A program made the position numbers and the translations under genes. A DNA stretch of 64,000 bases, taken from positions 4,595,001 through 4,659,000 of the forward strand of contig NC_020829.1 of assembly GCF_000349845.1 (NCBI RefSeq), in the 5' to 3' direction. Every line of letters starts with the position of its first letter. Position 1 is the stretch's first letter. Source of the stretch: Pseudomonas sp. ATCC 13867. GTDB taxonomy: Bacteria; Pseudomonadota; Gammaproteobacteria; Pseudomonadales; Pseudomonadaceae. The notes beneath the pieces are model-generated. The model saw nothing but the letters and a program-made list of their open reading frames with translations. It was not told the origin of the DNA and ran no database searches. Positions 53,587 to 62,379 of this stretch are shown here, one piece after another.

Positions 53587-55158
53587 TTAGCGCGGCAGGT
53601 TGACGGTACGCACGTTCAGGTAGTCGATCCGCATGCCCCGGATGGCCTGGGAACCGATGTCGGTACCGCTGATGTTCAGGTTGCCGATGCTGATATTGCT
53701 CTTCTGTACGTTCTGGTAGAAGGCCTCGTGGTTGGCCCAGGTGACGCCCGGGGCGTTGAGTATGAGGTCGCCGTTGCTGGCGACGGTAAGGGTCGCCGGC
53801 TGGTAGTTGGCATCGCCCAGGTTGAGGTCGAAGTAGACATTCTTGGCCACGGCGCGGTTACTGTCGGAGCAGGTTTCGCAGCCGCTGAGGATCAGCTTGT
53901 CGGCGTACATCTGCAGGCTCATGGACAGTTTCATGCCGGCCTTGTCACCCCACAGGTTGAGGTAGGAGCCATTGAGGGTGAAGTTCTCCAGGGCGATGCC
54001 GAAGTAGTCCTGGCGGGTAGTCGTGGCGCCGGCGCCGCCACTGCCGTAGGCAACGCTGGGCAGGGTGAAGCGGGTCTTGATGCCGATATCCAGCCCCTGG
54101 ATACGGGTGCCGGCGGAGTTCTGCATGGCTCCGGCCACCAGTTGCACCGTGGAGACGTTCTTCTCGGTGCGGGTGACGGTGCCGCTGACACAGGTGGTGG
54201 CGCTACCGCCTTGCGCGCCACAGAGCTGGATGAACTTGTCGTAATCGCTGGCGCGCTGGCTGAGGGTGACGCCGTTGCGGCTGACGCTCCAGGCGGCGCT
54301 GAGGTTCTGTTGAGCGGCGGTGAGGCTTTCGGTGCTGCTGTTATAGGTGTCAACCGAGGCGTTGTAGTCCTTTACCGCGTTATTGGTGCTGCACGCGAGG
54401 ATCGCTCCGCAATCGTACTTTGCGCCGATGGTGGTGGGCCGGTCCGCACAGAAGATCAGCCCGCACACCTGCGCCGGAGCCGCGTTGTAGCGGGTGCTCA
54501 TGGTGCCGTAATTGGCCGTTTGCACGGCCTGAGCCGCTTCAACCTGGGCTTCTCGCTGGTTGACTACCACCATGTCGGCGTCGATGCCGCTCTTGAGGCT
54601 CACCATGTTGTTCGAATAGGTGGTCAGCAGCGTGTCGCGCTGGCTCTTCAGGGCGCTCAGTTCGGCACTGATCTTTGTCGTCGCCTGTGCCGGGTCGGTG
54701 CAGCCGGCGTCGCCATAGAGACAGCCCTGGTAGTAGGACCACAGGCCGAACTTGTGGGTATCGTTGATCGGGTCGGTCCAGGTCGGCGTCCGCAGTTGCA
54801 GCGCCTGCTGGCCGACGGGGATGTTGTCGCCGCTCTTGTACGCCACCGGGCCGAAGGTGAAGGGATGCATCGGCGTGCCCAGGTAAGCCTTGGTGTCCAG
54901 GGTTCCGCGCTGGCTGCCGGCGCCCTTGATGTAGGCACTGGTGATGTCGACCTGTACGTCCTGGTTGGCGCTGTTCTTCACCCCGGAGATCTTCGCCGTG
55001 GCGCTGGCCTGGTCGTAGCTGAAGCCATCGATGAAGAAGCCCAGGCCCGCGCCGCTGACCTCGCCCAGTTGATCGTCGTCCAGGGCCTGCATGGCCTGGA
55101 CGGGCAGGCAGAGGAGCCAACCGAGCAGGCCGGCGATGAAGGTGCGGCGCACTCCCAT
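53587..55158 (-). CDS. Secreted 'LDD..GxG' (DUF6160-like) protein, 523 aa
   Basis: Signal peptide (FIAGLLGWLLCLPVQA), then MQALDDDQLGEVSGAGLGF, the same motif as its two neighbours. The middle (about residues 170-320) is helical or coiled-coil-like and carries several Cys; the flanks are beta-rich. The ATG at 55158 lies 3 nt past the upstream gene's stop codon; an in-frame GTG at 55167 would overlap it. The stop overlaps the next gene's region. Export and a surface role are likely, but unproven. Confidence 0.7.
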   Translation of the reverse strand: MGVRRTFIAGLLGWLLCLPVQAMQALDDDQLGEVSGAGLGFFIDGFSYDQASATAKISGVKNSANQDVQVDITSAYIKGAGSQRGTLDTKAYLGTPMHPFTFGPVAYKSGDNIPVGQQALQLRTPTWTDPINDTHKFGLWSYYQGCLYGDAGCTDPAQATTKISAELSALKSQRDTLLTTYSNNMVSLKSGIDADMVVVNQREAQVEAAQAVQTANYGTMSTRYNAAPAQVCGLIFCADRPTTIGAKYDCGAILACSTNNAVKDYNASVDTYNSSTESLTAAQQNLSAAWSVSRNGVTLSQRASDYDKFIQLCGAQGGSATTCVSGTVTRTEKNVSTVQLVAGAMQNSAGTRIQGLDIGIKTRFTLPSVAYGSGGAGATTTRQDYFGIALENFTLNGSYLNLWGDKAGMKLSMSLQMYADKLILSGCETCSDSNRAVAKNVYFDLNLGDANYQPATLTVASNGDLILNAPGVTWANHEAFYQNVQKSNISIGNLNISGTDIGSQAIRGMRIDYLNVRTVNLPR

Positions 55159-55160
55159 GA

Positions 55161-56225
55161 TCAGCACCCCGACGCCTGGGCGCCCATGCAGGTCGGCTGG
55201 CGGGGCAGACCGCGCAGGGCGTCATAGAGGTTGATCAGGATCGGGTAAACCGCATTGGCGCCGCTACCCACCTTGGGGAAGTTGGCGTAGGCACCGGACT
55301 GGGTATCCACGAATTTGCCGACGTTGGCCATGTCCTGCCAGGGCACATTCTGGTTCTGCAGGGAGAAGAAGATGCCTTGGGCGCCGGCGTTGATATCGGT
55401 AGCGCCGGGTTGACCAATGTAGATGCTCTTGTAGTTGGTCAGGTTGAAGCAGGCATCCAGACCGAGGGTCTTGCAACCGTTGGCGGTGGTCAGGAGTGGA
55501 ATCAGGCCGGCCAGCAGGCTGTTCGGGTCGGTGGTGTTCATCGAGGTGCCCTTGGGGATACCGATCTGCTCCGCGCGGATGGTAGTCGCCTCCCCCGTGC
55601 CGGACTTGACCAGGCCGACCTCGGCCTCGATCTCGGTATCGCCGGCCACTGCCAGCAGCAGGCAGTTCACCAGGTTGGGGCAACCATTGCGGGTGTAGTA
55701 GTCGTAGGCGATGGACGCGGGACCGTAGATCTTGCCTTGCAGGTTGCCGGAGAGGGACTGGATGTCACCGGAGAGATAGCCCAGGGCCTTGCCGAAGCCG
55801 ACGCGCACACCCGCCAGTTCGCGGATGCCGCTGGCGTTGGTCTTGAAGGCGAACTCGACGAAGGGATCGCGCATCTGGAACGGATCCACCGCTGCGTCCG
55901 GGGAGTTTGCGTTGGTCACCCGCCCCAGGGCGAAGTTGTTGATCTGGATGTCCGCTGGCTGACCGGAGGCCGCGCCGCTGCGGGCGTAGTCGCCCAGCCG
56001 CAGTTCATCGATATTGGTGAGAATGCCAATATCGGCGCCGAAGTTCAGCCGGGTGTACTGGTAAGCCCCGTAGGTCAGGGCGTCCACGGTGAGCATCGCC
56101 TGTCCGGTGATGTTGGACAGCTCGCTGTCATCCAGCGATTCCATGCGGGCCTGGGCACCGCAAGCCAGCAGCAGGCCGCAGAGCAGGGCAGCGGCACGCA
56201 CGAGCGGGCCGGAAGACTGACGCAT
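55161..56225 (-). CDS. Secreted 'LDDSELS..GQA' (DUF6160-like) protein, 354 aa
   Basis: First of three paralogues. Signal peptide (AAALLCGLLLACGAQA) and MESLDDSELSNITGQAMLTVD directly after it. The mature part is beta-rich, with paired Cys near residues 181-188 (CPNLVNC) and about 263-271, and ends GAQASGC. The operon starts here; the upstream 236-bp gap to the next gene contains no other gene and should hold the promoter. Confidence 0.7.
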   Translation of the reverse strand: MRQSSGPLVRAAALLCGLLLACGAQARMESLDDSELSNITGQAMLTVDALTYGAYQYTRLNFGADIGILTNIDELRLGDYARSGAASGQPADIQINNFALGRVTNANSPDAAVDPFQMRDPFVEFAFKTNASGIRELAGVRVGFGKALGYLSGDIQSLSGNLQGKIYGPASIAYDYYTRNGCPNLVNCLLLAVAGDTEIEAEVGLVKSGTGEATTIRAEQIGIPKGTSMNTTDPNSLLAGLIPLLTTANGCKTLGLDACFNLTNYKSIYIGQPGATDINAGAQGIFFSLQNQNVPWQDMANVGKFVDTQSGAYANFPKVGSGANAVYPILINLYDALRGLPRQPTCMGAQASGC

Positions 56226-56461
56226 GGCACTCTCCTTTCCCGGCTCCCTGTTCCTGGGGGCCTGTTGTTATTCGTCCGGTCGAGCGGATCGCGACCTGGG
56301 TCGAGACTCGGCGCCGTGATGCCACTATAGGAATTAGCGGGTCGGGAGGGGCCGACCCATAGTCGAGTAAATCGCACCGGCCATCCAGGTACGGCCCTGT
56401 GCTGGAGGAAATCGCGGGCTCGATTGTTACCCATCGTCACACCCGCGTTACAGATATCGGT

Positions 56462-57067
56462 TCAGCGCTGGCGGAACAGTCCGATCAGGTGCTCGGCGAT
56501 GGCGCCCTTGATGGAGTTCAGGTTCAGTCGCGAGTGTGCCTGCAGCTTGGCGATGTTCAGGCGATGCAGATGCAGCGAGGGCATGCGCGCCTCGTACTCG
56601 CGCAGATCGCCCTTGACCAGCACCGGCAGGAAGGTGTCCTCACGCATCCGGTAGCGATTGATCAGCAGCTTCAGCCCGTCCTGGAACGGCAGCTCGCGGG
56701 ACGCCACCAGACGGTGCTCGCCAGGGACTTTCAGGTACAGGCCGCTGTAGCCCATCGTCTCGCCCGGCAGGATGTGGATGCCGGTGGGCTCCACCGCGTC
56801 GGCGGGGATGTCATGGAAAGTGTCGAACCAGGCCTGCTCGTCCGGGAGAATGGTGATCCCGCCTTCCTGGGTTTCCGGGATCACGAAGCTGTAGTTGCTG
56901 TAGAGCTTCTCGACATACGACGAATAGATGCACAAACGGTTTTCGAAACGCTGCAGGAAGGCGATGGCTTCGTTGCGGTCGGTGATGGCGTCCAGGTCCC
57001 AGTCGAGGTCGCTCTGGCGCTCCAGTTCGGCCCACCGGGCTTTGGCAAGTGCGGCGTCGTAGGTCAT
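56462..57067 (-). CDS. Conserved hypothetical protein, 201 aa
   Basis: No family recognised. Soluble, with mixed composition (ENRLCIYSSYVEKLYSNYSF, FHDIPADAVEPTGIHILPGE) and a C-terminal helix (LNLNSIKGAIAEHLIGLFRQ). It is divergent from mksF and matches the position of PA4683 in PAO1 (from memory). An association with condensin function is possible only by neighbourhood. Confidence 0.65.
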   Translation of the reverse strand: MTYDAALAKARWAELERQSDLDWDLDAITDRNEAIAFLQRFENRLCIYSSYVEKLYSNYSFVIPETQEGGITILPDEQAWFDTFHDIPADAVEPTGIHILPGETMGYSGLYLKVPGEHRLVASRELPFQDGLKLLINRYRMREDTFLPVLVKGDLREYEARMPSLHLHRLNIAKLQAHSRLNLNSIKGAIAEHLIGLFRQR

Positions 57068-57271
57068 GGTGGTAAATCAGTTGTCGTCCGACTGACTCTG
57101 GCAGAAAACATGCCAGAAAATTCAGCCATTTAGCGACGAGTTTCCGTGATCCATTTCACGCCGGGATCGCTCGTACCGTCGCTATCTGACGCGTTTCGTC
57201 ACTCTGTCGGCCAGCGCAGACCCTTTGCAGTACAATCGCTCCCTTTGTTCATTCCGGGCCCAACCAAGCCG

Positions 57272-58549
57272 ATGATCGACCCACGACGCGTACTCCGCGC
57301 CCTCGCCGAACACTGGGTGCTGCTCGAACCGCTGTGCGAGCGTTTCGACGCCGGCACCCTGAGCCTGGTGGAACTGCGCAACCAGCTCACCAGCCAACTG
57401 CCCGACAGCACCCCGGTGGACATCACCGCCCTGCTCGACCAGTGGGTGCGCCTGGACATCCTCGTCCCGGTGGCCAAGAGCCCCAACCGCTTCGAGCTGA
57501 ACGCGCAGATCCACGACTTCCTCGCCTACCTGCGTCAGGAACACCGCCTGGGCCTGTGCCTGGAGATCGAGGCCTACCTGCGCCACCTGGAACGCCTCGC
57601 CGGCTACATTCGCGACGCCTTCGAAGTGCGCGACGGCAACGACCTGTCCCGCCAACTGCGCCTGCTCGACATGCGCGTGCGCGACGTGCTGAAGAAGCTC
57701 GCCAACGACGAGCAGGCACTGGTCGCCGTAGCCGAGCGGGCGAAAACCCAGGACCGGCAGATTCCGCTGCGCCAGCGCTATGCGGAAGTCCTGGCGACCT
57801 GGGACGAATACGTCGAGCCGATGATCCAGCTGGTCTCCGCCGATGGCGCCTTCGAACAGGGCGTGCACCGCGTGGAACAGGTGCTGCTGCGCCTGCTCGG
57901 CGAACAGGCGCGCCTCGGCCAACTGGTGGACGACGACCAGTTGCTGCGTACCCACGCGCGCATCCTGGAAATGCAGACCACCGCCCAGCTCACCCTGCGC
58001 CGCGCCCGCGAACTACTGCTGCCGCTGCGCGAGGAAGCGCGCCGGCACAACGCGATCACCCGCGGCGCCGCCCTGGCGCTGTCGGTCATCCGCCGCAAGG
58101 GCATCGATGCCGTGCCGCAGGCCGCCCTGCCGATGTTCACCCGGCCGCAGAGCAACTTCCTGGGCACCGCCTCGCAGGTCGAGAGCTACGTCTTCGCCCT
58201 CGCCAACTTCCAGCCCAAGCCGGCGCATTTCCCCAAGGCCAGCGGCAATCGCAAGAGCGACGGCCCGCAGCGCTCGCCGCGCACCGCCCGGGAAATGCTC
58301 GACCGCTGCCAGGCCGCGCTGCCACTGCCGGACCTCATGCAGTGGCTGCTGGAGCAGGAGCCCGAAGGCGCGACCGACGAACTGCTCTACTGGTTCTCGC
58401 GTCTGTCGCGCGATGCCCGCTTCCAGCGCGACCGCCTCGATCGCCGCCAATACGACACTCTCCAGCACAGCGTCAGCCTGTGCTCCTTCGCCCTGATCGC
58501 CGGCCCGAGCGCTGGCAAGGACAGCAAGAGCGAATCGCATGCAGATTAA
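57272..58549 (+). CDS. mksF: Condensin kleisin subunit MksF
   Basis: 425-aa kleisin-like subunit of the MksBEF bacterial condensin. It starts MIDPRRVLRALAEHWVLLEPL with a winged-helix N-terminal region and a helical middle. The ATG at 57272 is chosen; the frame upstream is not conserved-looking. The stop overlaps mksE by 11 nt. In P. aeruginosa MksBEF helps chromosome organisation beside SMC-ScpAB. Confidence 0.88.
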   Translation: MIDPRRVLRALAEHWVLLEPLCERFDAGTLSLVELRNQLTSQLPDSTPVDITALLDQWVRLDILVPVAKSPNRFELNAQIHDFLAYLRQEHRLGLCLEIEAYLRHLERLAGYIRDAFEVRDGNDLSRQLRLLDMRVRDVLKKLANDEQALVAVAERAKTQDRQIPLRQRYAEVLATWDEYVEPMIQLVSADGAFEQGVHRVEQVLLRLLGEQARLGQLVDDDQLLRTHARILEMQTTAQLTLRRARELLLPLREEARRHNAITRGAALALSVIRRKGIDAVPQAALPMFTRPQSNFLGTASQVESYVFALANFQPKPAHFPKASGNRKSDGPQRSPRTAREMLDRCQAALPLPDLMQWLLEQEPEGATDELLYWFSRLSRDARFQRDRLDRRQYDTLQHSVSLCSFALIAGPSAGKDSKSESHAD

Positions 58550-59312
58550 TCTCACCGAAATGACCCAGCTCGCGCCGATCTTCCGCGAGCTGTTCAAGGG
58601 CTTCCACATCAGCCGCCGCGACCCGGAGCTGTACAGCCAGCTGTCCAACCAGCAGGACGCCTACCGCGCGCTGTTCCGCAGCCTGGGCTACGAGCTGGTC
58701 TGCGATACCCGCGGCTTCTACTACTTCGTGCCCGAGCAGATCGGCGCCCAGGTGAACAAGACCGCCCAGCGCCTGGCGCTGTTCACCTTCATCCTCGTCG
58801 AGCACCTGGCCGACCAGGGCCGCGACCCGCTGGCCGTCCTCGATGGCGGCAGCATCGGCCGCGACGAGCTGCCGCCGCTGCTGGAGAAGTACCGCGACCT
58901 GTTCCTGCAGGCCGAGGTGACCACCCAGGAAGAACTGGAAGAGAAGGTCATGCGCCGCCTCACCCAGCTCGGCTTCGCCGCCGAGGACAACGGCGTATAT
59001 CGCTTCCTGCCACCGATCCACCGCTTCCTCGACGTCTGCCTGTCGGTCCAGCAGGACCGCGACCTGGCCAGCAACCTGCACGCCAGCGAAATGCAGTTCA
59101 GCGCACCGGTGCTGATGGACGAAGACGACGAGCCGGTGGTGATCCTCGAGTCCTATGTGGACGTGCAGACTGCCGGAAACGAAGACGCCATCGTGGTGAT
59201 CGACGAACCGGCGGCGCCCGCTGAAGTTGCCACTGCTGCAGTTGCCGAAGAAGAGAGCGAAGAAGACGCCCTCGCCCGCGCCATCGCCGAAGAACAGGAG
59301 GCCCAGGCATGA
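58539..59312 (+). CDS. mksE: Condensin accessory subunit MksE
   Basis: 257-aa winged-helix (KITE) protein. The conserved body runs from MQINLTEMTQLAPIFRELFKG to about residue 185; the C-terminal 70 residues are acidic and variable (DEDDEPVVILE..., EEESEEDALARAIAEEQEAQA). It overlaps mksF upstream and mksB downstream (ATGA), so the three subunits are coupled. Confidence 0.88.
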   Translation: MQINLTEMTQLAPIFRELFKGFHISRRDPELYSQLSNQQDAYRALFRSLGYELVCDTRGFYYFVPEQIGAQVNKTAQRLALFTFILVEHLADQGRDPLAVLDGGSIGRDELPPLLEKYRDLFLQAEVTTQEELEEKVMRRLTQLGFAAEDNGVYRFLPPIHRFLDVCLSVQQDRDLASNLHASEMQFSAPVLMDEDDEPVVILESYVDVQTAGNEDAIVVIDEPAAPAEVATAAVAEEESEEDALARAIAEEQEAQA

Positions 59313-62155
59313 CCCAGGAACGCTACGGCATCCGCCGCTTCGCCCTGCTCAACACCGCCGGCTACAGCCTCGGCATCTTCCCGCTGGAACAGCCGCTGTC
59401 GGTGTACGGCGCGAACAACCTCGGCAAGTCGGCGTCGATCAACGCACTGCAGTTCCCAATCCTCGCGCGCATGTCCGACATGAGCTTCGGCAAGTACAGC
59501 CTGGAAGCCTCGCGCAAGTTCTACTTCGCCACCGACACCAGCTACATTCTCATCGAACTGGACCTGCCCCACGGTCGCCATGTGATCGGCGTCGGCGGGC
59601 GTGGTCCGGGCGGCGGCTTCGGCCACCAGTTCTTCGCCTACCAGGGCGAGCTGAATCTTGAGCACTACCAGAAGAACGGCACCTGCCTGCGCCTGCGCGA
59701 GCTGTACGCAAACCTCGAGCGCGAGGGCATCAAGTCCTACGAGCTCAAGCCCGACGAGCTGCGTCGCCTGCTGGTTGGCGGCCACACCTCGATCCCGCTG
59801 GACCTGACCCTGATCCCGCTACGCTCCACCAGCGAACAGAGCCTGAAGACCTTCCGCTCGCTGTTCATCAACCTGCTGCACATGCGCGAGATCACCGCCG
59901 CCAAGCTCAAGCAACTGTTCCTCGATGCCTTCGAGCACAGCCTGCGCTCGGGCAGCGTCGACTACATCGCCGCCTGCGAAGAAGCCTTCCGCGACGTGCG
60001 CCGCATGGAAGGCGACTACCAGGCCCTGGTCGCCGCCGGCCCCCTGGTCGAGGCACTGGCCAACGGCGTGCAGCAACGCGAACTGCTACGCGGCAAGATG
60101 CACCGCCTCTCGCCGCTGCTGGATAACCTGCTGGGGACCTGGGAAGACTATTCCGGGGCGCGCAAGGAAGAACTGGTCATCCAGGCCGAGCACTACCGCC
60201 GCGAGCAGGACGGCCTGCAGAACGAACAGCGCGGCAGCACTGCCGAACTGATGCGCCTGGAGCGCGAGATCAGCGAGATCCAGCGCTGGATGGGCGAACT
60301 GGCCGTGCTGAAGAACCGCTTCGCGCTGGTCGATGACGTCAAGGTGCTGGAGCAGCAACTGCTCGCCGCCAAGGACGCCCACGACGAACTGGCCGGCGCC
60401 CTGGCGCATTCCCGGCAGTTCTCCAGCGAAGACCTGGAAGAGCGCATGCGTGATCTGGAGAAACGCCTGAAGGGCGTCCGCCAGCAGCTCGAACACGCCG
60501 ACAACAACAGCTATGCCCGCCTGCGCGAGGAGTTCTCCCAGCAGGACGTGGAGCGCCTGATGCGCCTGTTCAACGGCGCGCTGTTCAGCCTGCCACTGGG
60601 CGAGAAAGGCGTGGACCTGGACGAGGCCGGCCAATGGGTAGGCAGCGTCGAGAAGATCCTCGATGCCTTCAAGGGCGAGCGCTTCGAAGTGCCCGGCCTG
60701 ACCATCGACCTGTCGCACATCGAGCCACCGGCCCTGCAAGCCCTGGCCGACCGCGCCGCCCTGCGCGACCAGAAGGAGCGCCTGGAGAAGGAGCTCAAGC
60801 AGCTCAAGACCCAGCAGGCCGTGGCCGCCGACCGCAATGCCAGCAAGGCGCAGGCGGACAAGCTGTACCAGGACGTGCTCGACGCGCAGAAGGCGCTGGA
60901 AGACTTCCGCCGGGCCCAGACCCTGAGCGCCGAGGAGCCGGCCAAGCTGGAACAGCTGGCACAACTGGAAGCGACCCAGGACGAGTTCAAGCGCTCCGCC
61001 GACGCCTTCACCGAGCGCGTCCAGCAACTGTCCGCCAAGCTGCAACTGGTGGGCCGCCAGCTCGCCGACCTGGAAGCCAAGCAGCGCACCCTCGACGACG
61101 CCCTGCGCCGCCGCCAACTGCTGCCCGCCGACCTGCCGTTCGGCACGCCGTTCATGGACCCGGTGGACGACTCGCTGGAGAACCTGCTGCCGCTGCTCAA
61201 CGACTACCAGGACACCTGGCAGGCACTGCAGCGCGTGGACGGCCAGATCGAGGCGCTGTACGCCCAGGTGCGCCTGAAGGGCGTCGCCAAGTTCGACAGC
61301 GAGGATGATCCGGAGCGTCGCCTGCAATTGCTGATCAACGCCTACGCGCACCGTACCGACGAAGCGCTGACCCTGGCCAAGGCGCGCCGCGCCGCAGTCA
61401 CCGACATCGCCCGGACCCTGCGCAACATCCGCAGCGACTACGACAACCTGGAACACCAGCTGGCGCTGTTCAACCGCGAGATCAACAAGCGCCAGGTGTC
61501 CAACCTGCAGAGCTTCCGCATCGTGCTGGCGCCGAACAAGGACGCGCTCAAGCACATCGACCAGATCATCCACAGCGCCGGCCAGTACGAAGAAGGCGAG
61601 AATCTCTCGGTCTTCGACTTGACCCAGAGCGCCGAGCAGGATGCGAAGAACGAGGAAGCCAAGGACTACCTGTCGCGCCTGGTGGCGGCGAACAACAACC
61701 AGTTGGGCCTGAAGGACCTGTTCGAATTGGCGTTCGAGATCACCAAGATGGGCGGCCAGCCGATCATGCACACCGATATCGACGGCGCGGCCTCCAACGG
61801 CACCACCATGACCATCAAGGCGCTGACCAACATGTACCTGTTGCTGCACCTGATGGACCGCGAACAGGCTGGCCGTGTACGCCTGCCCTACTACCTCGAC
61901 GAGGCAGCGGACATCGACGAACGCAACCAGTCGGCGCTGCTGGAGACCAGCCTGCAGCTGGGCTTCGTGCCGATCCTGGCGAGCGTGAAGCCGCAGGTCT
62001 CGGCCCAGGTGGCCATCGACCTGGAAGGCGGCAGCGGCCCCAGCGGCATCTACATCGACGAAGCGGACTGGAAGTTCATCCGCCGCCGCGCTCTCGATAA
62101 TGAGGGCGAAAAGTCCGCGCACCACGACGTGGAGGCCAGCGCCGAGCCGGCGTGA
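59309..62155 (+). CDS. mksB: Condensin SMC-like ATPase MksB
   Basis: 948-aa SMC-like protein. The N-terminal P-loop is GANNLGKSASIN (residues 32-43); long coiled coils flank a hinge (roughly 280-720); the C-terminal head carries SNGTTMTIKAL as the signature region and YYLDEAADIDERNQ as Walker B. No mksG nuclease gene follows, so this is the housekeeping condensin, not the Wadjet-type plasmid defence version. A strong terminator lies 16 nt after the stop. Confidence 0.92.
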   Translation: MTQERYGIRRFALLNTAGYSLGIFPLEQPLSVYGANNLGKSASINALQFPILARMSDMSFGKYSLEASRKFYFATDTSYILIELDLPHGRHVIGVGGRGPGGGFGHQFFAYQGELNLEHYQKNGTCLRLRELYANLEREGIKSYELKPDELRRLLVGGHTSIPLDLTLIPLRSTSEQSLKTFRSLFINLLHMREITAAKLKQLFLDAFEHSLRSGSVDYIAACEEAFRDVRRMEGDYQALVAAGPLVEALANGVQQRELLRGKMHRLSPLLDNLLGTWEDYSGARKEELVIQAEHYRREQDGLQNEQRGSTAELMRLEREISEIQRWMGELAVLKNRFALVDDVKVLEQQLLAAKDAHDELAGALAHSRQFSSEDLEERMRDLEKRLKGVRQQLEHADNNSYARLREEFSQQDVERLMRLFNGALFSLPLGEKGVDLDEAGQWVGSVEKILDAFKGERFEVPGLTIDLSHIEPPALQALADRAALRDQKERLEKELKQLKTQQAVAADRNASKAQADKLYQDVLDAQKALEDFRRAQTLSAEEPAKLEQLAQLEATQDEFKRSADAFTERVQQLSAKLQLVGRQLADLEAKQRTLDDALRRRQLLPADLPFGTPFMDPVDDSLENLLPLLNDYQDTWQALQRVDGQIEALYAQVRLKGVAKFDSEDDPERRLQLLINAYAHRTDEALTLAKARRAAVTDIARTLRNIRSDYDNLEHQLALFNREINKRQVSNLQSFRIVLAPNKDALKHIDQIIHSAGQYEEGENLSVFDLTQSAEQDAKNEEAKDYLSRLVAANNNQLGLKDLFELAFEITKMGGQPIMHTDIDGAASNGTTMTIKALTNMYLLLHLMDREQAGRVRLPYYLDEAADIDERNQSALLETSLQLGFVPILASVKPQVSAQVAIDLEGGSGPSGIYIDEADWKFIRRRALDNEGEKSAHHDVEASAEPA

Positions 62156-62171
62156 CCTTCCCGGCGTTGAA

Positions 62172-62204
62172 GCAAAAGCCCCGCAATGCGGGGCTTTTGC
62201 TTTT
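62172..62204. terminator. Bidirectional terminator after mksB
   Basis: GCAAAAGCCCCGC and GCGGGGCTTTTGC pair perfectly around AAT, giving a 13-bp stem with T-runs in both directions (TTTTGCTTTTCC on the plus strand). Confidence 0.92.
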
Positions 62205-62228
62205 CCGACGTCCCGCGGACCTGCTCTT

Positions 62229-62307
62229 GTAGGAGCGAGCTTGCTCGCGAACCACATAAAACACCGAAGCCCAGCAAGACTCCATTCGCGAGCAAGCTCG
62301 CTCCTAC
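62229..62307. repeat. REP/BIME repeat, intact inverted pair
   Basis: GTAGGAGCGAGCTTGCTCGC (from 62229, continuing GAA) and its perfect 23-bp inverse (62285-62307) flank a 33-bp spacer. It is the intact form of the degenerate copy at 9970. It lies between two convergent genes, the usual site for such repeats. Confidence 0.9.
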
Positions 62308-62379
62308 GAAAAGCTCCTCAGCCCGCAACGGGACATCAGAATAAAAAAGGGCCGTTCCCTTTTTCTGTTCGACGTTAAC

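Noticed and set aside
57272..62155. MksBEF as a Wadjet anti-plasmid system
   Set aside because: No MksG/JetD nuclease gene; a terminator follows mksB immediately. The set matches the housekeeping condensin of P. aeruginosa.
60086..62257. 723-codon minus-strand frame opposite mksB
   Set aside because: Antisense shadow of the coiled-coil region, rich in Gln, Leu, Val and His with no domain.
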